Below the pieces are notes generated by a model. The model saw nothing but the letters and a program-made list of their open reading frames with translations, was not told the DNA's origin and ran no database searches. From Agromyces sp. SYSU T00194 (GTDB lineage Bacteria; Actinomycetota; Actinomycetes; Actinomycetales; Microbacteriaceae): DNA of 64,000 bases. A program made the position numbers and the translations under genes. The stretch is taken from positions 2,356,001 to 2,420,000 of the forward strand of contig NZ_JBEPJZ010000001.1 in the NCBI RefSeq assembly GCF_040496035.1. The letters are read 5' to 3'. Within the stretch, counting starts at the first letter, position 1. The number at the start of each line of letters is the position of its first letter. Positions 44,168 to 51,470 of this stretch are shown here, piece after piece.

Positions 44168-44458
44168 TCAGCTGCGGTGCGCCTCGCGGATGACGCGTCC
44201 CCCCGACAGCTCGGGGATGTTCGCGAAGTCGGACTGCAGCCAGAGGTTGAGGCGTCGAGCCTCCTCGTACTTCGCCTCGATGTACGACTCGAGCACGTCG
44301 CGCTCGACCCGCCAGACGCCGGCGCTCGTGATGCGGATCGCCGGCAGTTCGCCGGACCGTACGAGATCGGACGCCTCGGAGACGGAGATCCGCAAGGTCT
44401 CCGCCACGTCGCCGAGCGTCAGAAAACGCCCGACCGATTCCCCACCCGAGCTGGCCAT
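44168..44458 (-). CDS. Excisionase/MerR-like helix-turn-helix protein
   Basis: 96 aa. FLTLGDVAETLRISVSEASDLVRSGELPAIRI (44345-44440) is a winged HTH of the HTH_17/BldC type, followed by W-R-V-E-R-DVLESYIEAKYEEAR, the usual recognition wing and dimer helix. BldC-like proteins bind direct repeats and act as developmental regulators. ATG 44456-44458 chosen; on the minus strand CATAAT (44465-44470) lies 6 nt upstream, a good -10 for a leaderless mRNA. Convergent with the barrel gene, divergent from the SAF-domain gene. Confidence 0.82.
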   Translation of the reverse strand: MASSGGESVGRFLTLGDVAETLRISVSEASDLVRSGELPAIRITSAGVWRVERDVLESYIEAKYEEARRLNLWLQSDFANIPELSGGRVIREAHRS

Positions 44459-44464
44459 GTGTCG

Positions 44465-44470
44465 ATTATG
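44465..44470 (-). promoter_or_regulatory. -10 box of the BldC-like gene
   Basis: CATAAT on the minus strand, 6 nt before the ATG at 44458. Five of six bases match TATAAT. Confidence 0.5.
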
Positions 44471-44577
44471 GCGGGACGGTCTCGGAGCGTGATCTCGTGT
44501 GGATAACTTCACGGCGACCTCACATGTTCGGTCACGATGGGTCCGCCGCGCGCGGGGCGGCGGATGGGAGGCGGTCG

Positions 44578-45216
44578 GTGGCCGGTGCGGGAGCGGATGG
44601 CGGGAGCGTGCGCGTGCGGCGCGCGACGGACGTGCGGCTGGTCGTGGGGGTGCTGCTCGTGCTCGGGTCGGCGCTCGGCAGCTGGCTGCTCGTGGACGCG
44701 CTCGACCGGACCACGCGCGTCTACGCCGCGCCCGAGACGCTGGCCCCCGGCACCACGGTGCGCCTCGACGAGCTCGCCGTCGTGGACGTCCGGCTGGGGC
44801 CGAGCGCGGGGCACTACCTCGGCGTCGAGGAGGACGGCGAGCGCATCGTGCTCACCACCGTCCGCGCGGGCGAGCTCGTGCCCGCGGCCGCGCTCGGCGA
44901 CGTCGCGGCCGATGCCCTCGCGACCGTCGTCGTGACGCCGGTCGCGCCGCTGCCCGCGGCGATCGCCGCGGGCACCCCCGTCGACCTGTGGGCCGCGGCA
45001 CCCGTCGAGCGGGGCGCCTGGGGGCCGCCGGCGGTGCTCGTGCCGCGGGCGGTCGTGCAGGCCGTGCAGCGCGACGACGCGGCCATGGGCGGACTCGAGG
45101 CGGCGCCGGCGGTCGAGCTCGCGATACCGCGGGCCGACGTGCCCGCGGTGCTCGCCGCGATCTCGGCCGGCGACGCCATGCACCTGGTCGTCGCTCGCGC
45201 CGGCGGGGCCGGCTGA
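44578..45216 (+). CDS. SAF-domain membrane protein (CpaB/RcpC-like)
   Basis: 212 aa. One membrane helix (VRLVVGVLLVLGSALGSWLL, about residues 20-40) then an extracytoplasmic SAF fold: APETLAPGTTVRLDELAVVD, LTTVRAGELVPAAALGD, and AIPRADVPAVLAAISAGD. In Flp/Tad pilus systems CpaB/RcpC proteins carry this domain at the outer face. GTG 44578 chosen because GGGAGG (44566-44571) is spaced 6 nt from it; GTG 44497 and ATG 44524 are in frame but lack such a site. The CpaE-like gene follows after 1 nt. No CpaF, TadB/TadC or pilin gene is present in the window. Confidence 0.72.
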   Translation: MAGAGADGGSVRVRRATDVRLVVGVLLVLGSALGSWLLVDALDRTTRVYAAPETLAPGTTVRLDELAVVDVRLGPSAGHYLGVEEDGERIVLTTVRAGELVPAAALGDVAADALATVVVTPVAPLPAAIAAGTPVDLWAAAPVERGAWGPPAVLVPRAVVQAVQRDDAAMGGLEAAPAVELAIPRADVPAVLAAISAGDAMHLVVARAGGAG

Positions 45217-45217
45217 G

Positions 45218-46444
45218 GTGGCGCGCATCGCGCTGGTGCTCGGCCACGAGATCGAGGACCGCCTGCTCGCCGACGTGATCGACCACGGCCACGTCGTCGT
45301 CGCGCGCCTCGTCAGCGCCCACGAGCTCCTCGGGTCGCTCGACGCCCTCGCGCCCGAGGTGGTGCTGGTGGGAGCCGGGCGGGCGACGCTGGGCCGCGAG
45401 CTGCTCGCCGAGTGCGATGCCCGGGGCGTGCGGGTGGTGGCGCTGGCCGCGAACGACCTCGAACGCCACCACGCCCGGCACATCGGCCTGCTCGAGGTCG
45501 CCGACGCCGGCGCGGCGTGGCCGGAGATCGAGGCGCTCGTGCTGGGGCAGGCGCCACCGCCCGACGAGGAGGCGCACGGCGCCCGCCCGCGCGGCACGGT
45601 GATCTCGGTCTGGGGGCCGACCGGCGCGCCCGGCCGCACCACGCTCGCGGTCGAGCTGGCGGCGGCGTTCGCGCGCCGCGACCGGTCGGTCGTGCTCGTG
45701 GACGCCGATGCGTACGGGGGAGCGGTCGCCCCGCGTCTCGGCCTGCTCGACGCGGCACCGGGCTTCGCGGCGGCGTGCCGGCTCGCGGCATCCGACGCCC
45801 TCGACCGCGCGGAACTCGACCGCCTCGCGCAGCGCCACACGGCCGCGGGCGGATCGTTCCGCGTGCTCACGGGGCTCGCGGGGACGCGGCGCTGGCCGGA
45901 GCTCGCCGCCGACCGCGTCGCATCCGTGCTCGACGCCCTCCGCGGATGGGCGGAGGTGGTCGTGGTCGACACGGGGTTCTGCCTCGAGCGCGACGAGGAG
46001 CTCTCGACCGACGTGTTCGCGCCGCGGCGCAATGCCGCGACGGTCGCGGCGATCGAGGTCGCGGACCGCACCGTGGCAGTGGGCCAGGCGGACGCCGTCG
46101 GACTGTCGCGGCTCGTGCGCGGGTACGCGGACCTGCTCGAGTGCACCGACGCGTCGCGCGTGCACCCGGTGGTGAACCGGGTGCGAGGCTCCGTGCTCGG
46201 CGTGGACGCCGGCGGGCAGGTCCGGCACGCGCTGCACCGGCTCGCCGGCATCGCCGACGCGACGCTCCTCCCCGACGACCGGCGCGCGGCCGACGCGGCA
46301 CTGCTCGCCGCACGGCCCGTCGCCGAGGCCGCCCCGCGGTCGGCCCTGGCGTCGGCCGTCGCCGGCCTCGCCGAGCGGGTCCTCCCGGGTACGGCGACCG
46401 CGGCGTCACCGCGGCGGGGCCGGCGCACCCCCGCGCGCGTGTGA
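45218..46444 (+). CDS. CpaE/ParA-like ATPase with altered P-loop
   Basis: 408 aa. Residues 1-110 look like a degenerate receiver domain; residues 126 onward form a ParA/MinD fold with P-loop WGPTGAPGRTTLAVELA (132-148). The usual GK[ST] Lys is Arg140, and the MinD signature Lys is Thr. VVLVDADAYGGAVAPRLGL (switch I) and VVVVDTGFCLERDEE (switch II) are present. This is the CpaE architecture of Tad pilus localisation proteins, but the Arg for Lys change argues against normal ATP hydrolysis. Likely co-transcribed with the SAF gene. A partitioning role is less likely, as no ParB or partner is near. Confidence 0.75.
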   Translation: MARIALVLGHEIEDRLLADVIDHGHVVVARLVSAHELLGSLDALAPEVVLVGAGRATLGRELLAECDARGVRVVALAANDLERHHARHIGLLEVADAGAAWPEIEALVLGQAPPPDEEAHGARPRGTVISVWGPTGAPGRTTLAVELAAAFARRDRSVVLVDADAYGGAVAPRLGLLDAAPGFAAACRLAASDALDRAELDRLAQRHTAAGGSFRVLTGLAGTRRWPELAADRVASVLDALRGWAEVVVVDTGFCLERDEELSTDVFAPRRNAATVAAIEVADRTVAVGQADAVGLSRLVRGYADLLECTDASRVHPVVNRVRGSVLGVDAGGQVRHALHRLAGIADATLLPDDRRAADAALLAARPVAEAAPRSALASAVAGLAERVLPGTATAASPRRGRRTPARV

Positions 46445-46465
46445 GGCGTCGCCGCGCGCGCGAAG

Positions 46466-46471
46466 TACGCT
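46466..46471 (+). promoter_or_regulatory. -10 box of pdtaS
   Basis: TACGCT ends 7 nt before GTG 46479; leaderless-type arrangement. Confidence 0.45.
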
Positions 46472-46478
46472 GGGGATC

Positions 46479-47972
46479 GTGTCGACGCTCAGTGACCTCG
46501 TTCTCGCCCAGGGCCGCAGCAGCGAGGAGGACCTCGACTGGCTGCACATGCTGGTGGGCGACCTGCAACTCCTGGCGGACCTCGCGTTCGCCGACATCGT
46601 GCTCTGGGCCCCCGGCGCGGACGCCCCGTTCGTCGCGGTCGCGCACGCCCGGCCGTCGGGCGCGGCGACGCTGTTCTACCGCGACTTCGTCGGCCAGCCC
46701 GTGAAGGACGACTGGCGCGACCTCGTCACGCGCGCGTACGACACCGGAACGGTGGTCGACTCCTCGGCCCTCGACTGGTACGAGGAGATGCCCACGCGCA
46801 TGCGCGCCGTGCCCGTGAAGCGGCGGCTCCAGACGACCGGCCCCGAGGTGACCGAGCGCCCCATCGCGGTACTCACCCGGCACTCCAACCTCAGCCAGTC
46901 GCGCACGCCGAGCCGCCAGGAGCTCACCTTCAACGACTGCGCCGACGAGCTGTTCGCGATGATCGCGTCCGGGGACTTCCCCGACCTCGGCGCGCCGTCC
47001 GGCCCGCGGCGAGGCGCCCCCCGCGCATCCGACGGGCTGATCCGCCTCGACGTCGACGGGGTGACCACCTTCGCCAGCCCCAATGCGCTCTCCGCGTTCT
47101 ACCGCATGGGCTTCGCCGAGGAGCTCGAATCGGAGTCGCTGGCCGAGGTGACCACCCGGCTGCTCGCGGGCCGCCTCGAGGTGGACGAGTCGCTGCCCCT
47201 GGTCGTCACCGGCCGGGCGCCGTGGCGCACCGACATCGAGTCGAAGGGCGTGACGGTCACGCTCCGGGCGATTCCGATCCGGCACCGGGGGGAGCGGGTC
47301 GGCGCGATCGTGCTCTGCCGCGACGTCACCGAGATGCGGCACCAGGAGCAGGAGCTCATCACCAAGGACGCGACGATCCGCGAGATCCACCACCGGGTGA
47401 AGAACAACCTCCAGACCGTCGCGTCGCTGCTGCGCATCCAGGCGCGGCGCACCCACTCCGAGGAGGCGCGCAGCGCGCTCACCCAGGCGATGCGGCGGGT
47501 CGGCGCGATCGCGGTCGTGCACGACACCCTCTCGGAGGGCCTCAGCCAGAACGTCGACTTCGACCAGGTGTTCGACCGTGCGCTGCTGCTCGTCGCCGAG
47601 GTCGCGGCCGCGCACAACACGACGGCCCACCCGAAGCGGACGGGCACGTTCGGGGTCCTCCCGAGCGCGTACGCGACGCCCCTCGCGCTCGCGCTCACGG
47701 AACTCGTCACGAACGCCGTCGAGCACGGGCTCGCCGGGCAGGAGGGCGACGTGGAGATCACCGCGGAACGCACGAGCGACACCCTCACGGTCGAGGTGCG
47801 CGACACCGGCTCCGGCCTGCCCGAGGGGAAGGTCGGCGAGGGGCTCGGAACGCAGATCGTGCGCACCCTCATCCAGGGCGAGCTGGGCGGCACGATCGAC
47901 TGGCACACCGTGGTGGGCACCGGCACGGAGGTCACGATCTCGGTGCCGATGCGCTGGATCACGCAGTCGTGA
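46479..47972 (+). CDS. pdtaS: PdtaS-type sensor histidine kinase
   Basis: 497 aa, no membrane segment. N-terminal GAF-like domain (about 1-160), PAS (about 195-290: LIRLDVDGVTTFASPNALSA), HisKA_2 with phospho-acceptor His in TIREIHHRVKNNLQTVASLL, and HATPase with LVTNAVEHGLAG, DTGSGLPEG and GLGTQIV. In mycobacteria PdtaS phosphorylates the RNA-binding antiterminator PdtaR and is a cytosolic sensor; its gene lies beside whiB1, as here. No pdtaR homologue is in the window. Convergent with whiB1 across a double hairpin. Confidence 0.93.
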   Translation: MSTLSDLVLAQGRSSEEDLDWLHMLVGDLQLLADLAFADIVLWAPGADAPFVAVAHARPSGAATLFYRDFVGQPVKDDWRDLVTRAYDTGTVVDSSALDWYEEMPTRMRAVPVKRRLQTTGPEVTERPIAVLTRHSNLSQSRTPSRQELTFNDCADELFAMIASGDFPDLGAPSGPRRGAPRASDGLIRLDVDGVTTFASPNALSAFYRMGFAEELESESLAEVTTRLLAGRLEVDESLPLVVTGRAPWRTDIESKGVTVTLRAIPIRHRGERVGAIVLCRDVTEMRHQEQELITKDATIREIHHRVKNNLQTVASLLRIQARRTHSEEARSALTQAMRRVGAIAVVHDTLSEGLSQNVDFDQVFDRALLLVAEVAAAHNTTAHPKRTGTFGVLPSAYATPLALALTELVTNAVEHGLAGQEGDVEITAERTSDTLTVEVRDTGSGLPEGKVGEGLGTQIVRTLIQGELGGTIDWHTVVGTGTEVTISVPMRWITQS

Positions 47973-48016
47973 CCCGAGCGCCCGGTACCCGCCCGGCGGT
48001 CGCCCGCACATGACGA

Positions 48017-48063
48017 CGCCCGCCGCGGATGCGGCGGGCGCGGGTCTGCCGGCGCGAGCCGGC
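48017..48063. terminator. Double hairpin between convergent pdtaS and whiB1
   Basis: First stem CGCCCGCCGC (48017-48026) / GCGGCGGGCG (48031-48040), loop GGAT, 10 bp. Second stem GCCGGC (48048-48053) / GCCGGC (48058-48063) with GNRA loop GCGA. Likely a bidirectional terminator. Confidence 0.65.
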
Positions 48064-48068
48064 GGGGG

Positions 48069-48317
48069 TCAGGAGGCGCGGCGGGCGCGTGCGGCGCGAC
48101 GCTTGAGGGCGCGACGCTCGTCCTCGCTGAGGCCGCCCCAGACGCCCGAGTCCTGGCCGGTCTCGAGGGCGTACTGCAGGCAGAGCTCGGTGACGGTGCA
48201 ACGGCCGCAGACGGCCTTGGCCTTCTCGATCTGGTCGACCGCAGGGCCGGTGTTGCCGACCGGGAAGAAGAGTTCGGGGTCTGCGGTCAGGCAGGCGGCC
48301 TTGTCGCGCCAATCCAT
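48069..48317 (-). CDS. whiB1: WhiB1-type [4Fe-4S] regulator
   Basis: 82 aa. Cysteines at 9, 37, 40 and 46 fall at the exact positions known for WhiB1, and [24 protein letters not shown] gives the WGG turn and basic tail. WhiB1 binds region 4 of the primary sigma factor, senses nitric oxide through its cluster and is essential in mycobacteria. ATG 48315-48317; GGAGCA lies upstream. The divergent upstream region carries two nested inverted repeats. Synteny with pdtaS supports the assignment. Confidence 0.95.
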   Translation of the reverse strand: MDWRDKAACLTADPELFFPVGNTGPAVDQIEKAKAVCGRCTVTELCLQYALETGQDSGVWGGLSEDERRALKRRAARARRAS

Positions 48318-48424
48318 CGGGGGGTGCTCCTTGCTGTTGCCGGGCGCAGCAACTCGCGTCGAACGCTGCCGTGACGGCGGTGCTGCAGGTGGGGGAAGGC
48401 CGAGTCGCAGGAAAGTAGGATCGA

Positions 48425-48479
48425 ATGCGACCGGCTCACGTCCCTGTGAGCATCAACTCGGCCCTGTAAATGGTCGCAT
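48425..48479. promoter_or_regulatory. Nested inverted repeats in the whiB1 upstream region
   Basis: Outer pair ATGCGACC (48425-48432) / GGTCGCAT (48472-48479); inner pair GCTCAC (48434-48439) / GTGAGC (48446-48451). The inner repeat has the half-sites of a CRP box in everted order, so it is not a standard CRP site. AT-richer than its surroundings. CATAGT (48477-48482) sits 5 nt before the divergent gene's GTG. Confidence 0.4.
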
Positions 48480-48487
48480 AGTGTGTA

Positions 48488-48964
48488 GTGCAGATCAATA
48501 GTCGTGCATGGGATATCGCTGTGAATACCGAACAGGACCCGGGGTCCGGGACCGCCGCACCGTCGCCGGGCGTTCGCGCTGCGCTCGCCGTCGTCATCGT
48601 GCTGCTCGTCGCCGAGGCGCTGCTGATGGTCGGCGTGACGGCCTGGCTCGTGCTGGAACTGCTCGTCGACGAACCGTCGACGCTCGCGAGCGGGCTCGCG
48701 CTCACCGTGGTCGCCGCGATCGGCGCCATCTGGGTCGTCGCGATCGCCGCAGCCGCGGTGCGTCGCGCCCCGTGGTCGCGCGGCGGGGCCATCACCTGGC
48801 AGCTGCTGCAGCTGGCGGTCGCGGTCGGCGCGTTCCAGGGGCTGTTCGCGCGGCCCGACGTGGGCTGGGCGCTGCTCGCGCCGGCGCTGGTCGTGATCGT
48901 CCTGCTGCTCGTGCCGGCGGTCGCGGCCTGCTTCGCGCGGCCCGTGGTCGCCGGCGCGGACTGA
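48488..48964 (+). CDS. Four-helix membrane protein of unknown function
   Basis: 158 aa. Hydrophobic segments at about residues 30-55, 68-90, 105-120 and 128-150. N-terminus is polar (NTEQDPGSGTAAPSPG). GTG 48488 fits a leaderless start (CATAGT 5 nt before); GTG 48521 (MNTEQDPG) is an in-frame alternative. Divergent from whiB1; the same spot in other actinobacteria often holds a small integral membrane protein. No motif identifies a function. Its stop is followed at once by the 27-bp repeat array. Confidence 0.65.
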   Translation: MQINSRAWDIAVNTEQDPGSGTAAPSPGVRAALAVVIVLLVAEALLMVGVTAWLVLELLVDEPSTLASGLALTVVAAIGAIWVVAIAAAAVRRAPWSRGGAITWQLLQLAVAVGAFQGLFARPDVGWALLAPALVVIVLLLVPAVAACFARPVVAGAD

Positions 48965-48966
48965 CA

Positions 48967-49105
48967 CGCCGCGACGCGGCGTCGGGCGTGGAGCGGACCG
49001 CCGCGACGCGGCGTCGGGCGTGGACCGCCGCTACGCGGCGTCGGGCGTGGACCGCCGCTACGCGGCGTCGGGCGTGGACCGCCGCTACGCGGCGTCGACG
49101 CCGAG
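48967..49105. repeat. 27-bp tandem repeat array (five copies) across the bcp 3' end
   Basis: Copies at 48967-48992, 48998-49024, 49025-49051, 49052-49078 and 49079-49105; a 5-bp insert separates the first two. Each copy carries CGCCGC-NNN-GCGGCG, a hairpin of 6-7 bp; copies 1-2 have GAC and copies 3-5 have TAC at its centre. Copy 5 contains the stop codon and last codons of bcp, so the array looks like repeated duplication of the gene's end. Sits between convergent genes and may end transcription in both directions. Confidence 0.85.
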
Positions 49106-49567
49106 CTCGCGGCGCACGCGCGCCACGTGACCGGTGGCCTTGACGTTGTACATGGCCGTCTCGATGCGACCCTCGGCGTCGATCACGAACGTCGAGCGGA
49201 TGGAACCCAGGACGGTGCGTCCGTAGTTCTGCTTCTCGCCCCAGGCGCCGTACGCCTCCTGCACCGCGTGGTCGGGGTCGCTGAGCAGGGGGAAGGTGAG
49301 CCCGTCGCGCTCGGCGAACTCCGCGAGTGCCGGCACGTCGTCCTTCGACACGCCGACGACGCGGACGCCGGCGGCGGACAGCGACGCGAGGCTGTCGCGG
49401 AAGTCGCACGCCTCGGTGGTGCAGCCCGGCGTCATGGCGGCGGGGTAGAAGTAGAGCACGACCCGCTCGCCGCGGAGGTCCGACAGGGTGACCGGGGTAC
49501 CGGCCTGGTCGTCGAGGGTGAAGTCGGGAGCGAGGTCCCCGGGCGCGAGTCGGACGGCGTCGGTCAT
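49085..49567 (-). CDS. bcp: Thiol peroxidase, Bcp/PrxQ-type peroxiredoxin
   Basis: 160 aa. Thioredoxin fold with TPGCTTEACDFRDSL: peroxidatic Cys49 and resolving Cys54 five residues on, the classical PrxQ arrangement (1-Cys/2-Cys intramolecular). Reduces H2O2 and organic hydroperoxides at the expense of thioredoxin. The ATG overlaps the TGA of a GntR regulator gene (ATGA), an unusual pairing. The stop codon lies in the last copy of a 27-bp tandem array. Confidence 0.94.
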   Translation of the reverse strand: MTDAVRLAPGDLAPDFTLDDQAGTPVTLSDLRGERVVLYFYPAAMTPGCTTEACDFRDSLASLSAAGVRVVGVSKDDVPALAEFAERDGLTFPLLSDPDHAVQEAYGAWGEKQNYGRTVLGSIRSTFVIDAEGRIETAMYNVKATGHVARVRRELGVDAA

Positions 49568-50325
49568 GCGTCCATCGTAGGCGAGTCGGCGTCGGGCTCC
49601 GACGCCGACGCGACGACCGGGTGCTCGATCGAGAACCGGGCGGCCTCGGGGCGGTAGCGCTCGTCGGCGAACTCGACGGCGACTCCGCGGTGGTCGCGCA
49701 CGACGCGCCGTTCCCGCAGGATCGGCGAGCCGGTCTCCACGCCGAGCGTCTCGGCCTCGAGGCCCCGGGCGGCGACGGCGTCGATCAGGTGGCGGGCGGT
49801 GACCAGTCGCACGCCGGCGGCGATGAGCCGGTCGTGGACCGACCCCTGGTCGAGGTCGGCGTGCAGGAGCGTGCGACCCGCCTCGAGGGGGAAGCACGAG
49901 CGCTCGAGCATCGCGGGCCGGTCGTCCAGCGAGCGCACGCGGGTGACCGCGACCACGGGCGTCTCGACGGCGATGCCGAGCATGCGCGCCTCGCGTTCGA
50001 GGGCGGGTCGGCGCACCACCTCCAGGGTGCGCTGACCCGGCACCTGGCCGATCGACTCGGCCCAGCGGGAGAAGGGCACGAACGTCTCGAAGGCCCGCAC
50101 GGGCACGGTGCTGCGCACCACGGGCGGGCGTCCGCGACCCCCGGAGACGATGCCGTCGGCGCGCAGCCCGGCGAGCACGCGGCGCAGCTGGCCGCGGCCG
50201 GCGTCGAGGCTCGCGCACAGCTCCGACTCGCTCGGCAGGCGGCTGCCGACCTCCCAGGTACCGCGGCGGATGCTCCGGAGCAGCGCGGTGCGCACCCGAT
50301 CGTCGTCCCCGCTCGCGTCCGCCAC
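49564..50325 (-). CDS. GntR/HutC-family transcriptional regulator
   Basis: 253 aa. N-terminal winged helix (ALLRSIRRGTWEVGSRLPSESELCASLDAGRGQLRRVLAGLRADG, 50135-50280) and C-terminal UTRA effector domain (about residues 90-245) with ARMLGIAVETPVVAVTRVRS and EFADERYRPEAARFSIEH. Ligands in this class are small sugars or amines. GTG start 50325 lacks a Shine-Dalgarno sequence. Stop overlaps bcp. Target not evident; bcp itself is a candidate because of the overlap. Confidence 0.86.
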   Translation of the reverse strand: MADASGDDDRVRTALLRSIRRGTWEVGSRLPSESELCASLDAGRGQLRRVLAGLRADGIVSGGRGRPPVVRSTVPVRAFETFVPFSRWAESIGQVPGQRTLEVVRRPALEREARMLGIAVETPVVAVTRVRSLDDRPAMLERSCFPLEAGRTLLHADLDQGSVHDRLIAAGVRLVTARHLIDAVAARGLEAETLGVETGSPILRERRVVRDHRGVAVEFADERYRPEAARFSIEHPVVASASEPDADSPTMDA

Positions 50326-50405
50326 GCTGCGACCGTAGCGGCGGCGGGAGAACGCCCGGCGACGCCCGCTGAACGGGCGGTGAACGGGTCGTGAACCCGT
50401 GGGCG

Positions 50406-51470
50406 TCAGGAGAAGGTGGCGAGCAGCCGTTGCAGCGAGTCCAGGCGCGTGCGCCCGGCATCGCCGAGCTCGCCCGCCGCCACCGCCTCCGCGAGCGCGC
50501 AGTCCGGGGCGTCGGGCAGGTGCGTGCAGCCGCGGGGGCAGCGCTCGGCGATCGTCGCGAGGTCGGTGAACGAGCGCAGGATGTTGTCGGGGTCGACGTG
50601 GCCGAGGCCGAAGGAGCGGATGCCGGGCGTGTCGATGACCCAGCCGCGACCCGGCTCGCCGCCGATGGCGGTGCCGGGGCCGGTCTCGATGCGGAGGGAG
50701 ACGGTCGACGACGACGTGTGGCGTCCGCGGCCGGTGACCTCGTTGACGTGCCCGGTGGCACGGTCGGCGCTGGGAACGAGCGCGTTGACGAGCGTCGACT
50801 TGCCCACGCCCGAGTGGCCGACGAGCACCGTGCGGTGCCCGACCAGCGCGGTGGCGATCTCCGCCACGGGCATCGCGTCCCGCCGGCTGGTGAAGGTGGG
50901 GATCTCCAGGCCCGCGAAGTTCGCGAGGAACGGGGCCGGGTCCGCCAGGTCGGCCTTGGTCACGCACAGCAGGGGGCGGATGCCCGCGTCGTAGGCCGCC
51001 ACGAGGTAGCGGTCGACGAGGCGCGTGCGCGGCTCCGGGTTCGCCGCGGCGACCACGATGAGCAGCTGGTCGGCATTGGCGACGATGACCCGCTCGACGC
51101 GGTCGGTGTCGTCGGCCGAGCGTCGGAGCAGGGTGCTGCGATCGCGGACGCGCACGATGCGCGCGAGCGAGCCCTCGTCGCCGCTCGTGTCGCCGACGAG
51201 GTCGACCGCGTCACCGGTGGCGATCGCGGTGCGCCGCAGCTCGCGGGCCCGGGTCGCGGTGGCCTCGTGCTCGTGGTCGCCGTCCGCGTCGACGAGCACC
51301 GCGTAGCGGCCCCGGTCCACGCCCAGCACGTGCCCGACGACGGCGTCGGCGTGGTCGGGTCGCACCTTGGTGCGTGGCCGGTTCGCCTTGGGATTCGGAC
51401 GCACCCGGACATCGGACTCGTCGAGGTCGTACTCGTCGTCCTCGTCGTCGTCCGTGTCCCACCAGCTCAT
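50406..51470 (-). CDS. rsgA: Ribosome small subunit GTPase RsgA
   Basis: 354 aa. Acidic N-tail, OB-fold ([19 protein letters not shown]), then a circularly permuted GTPase with order G4 (VTKAD), G1 ([15 protein letters not shown]), G3 ([12 protein letters not shown]); zinc domain with [14 protein letters not shown]. Helps late 30S maturation. The ATG overlaps the aroA stop (4 nt), matching the aroA-rsgA pair in actinobacteria. Confidence 0.95.
   Translation of the reverse strand: MSWWDTDDDEDDEYDLDESDVRVRPNPKANRPRTKVRPDHADAVVGHVLGVDRGRYAVLVDADGDHEHEATATRARELRRTAIATGDAVDLVGDTSGDEGSLARIVRVRDRSTLLRRSADDTDRVERVIVANADQLLIVVAAANPEPRTRLVDRYLVAAYDAGIRPLLCVTKADLADPAPFLANFAGLEIPTFTSRRDAMPVAEIATALVGHRTVLVGHSGVGKSTLVNALVPSADRATGHVNEVTGRGRHTSSSTVSLRIETGPGTAIGGEPGRGWVIDTPGIRSFGLGHVDPDNILRSFTDLATIAERCPRGCTHLPDAPDCALAEAVAAGELGDAGRTRLDSLQRLLATFS

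Noticed and set aside
48967..49105. CRISPR array
   Set aside because: Units are contiguous with no unique spacers and contain the end of a protein gene; no cas genes.
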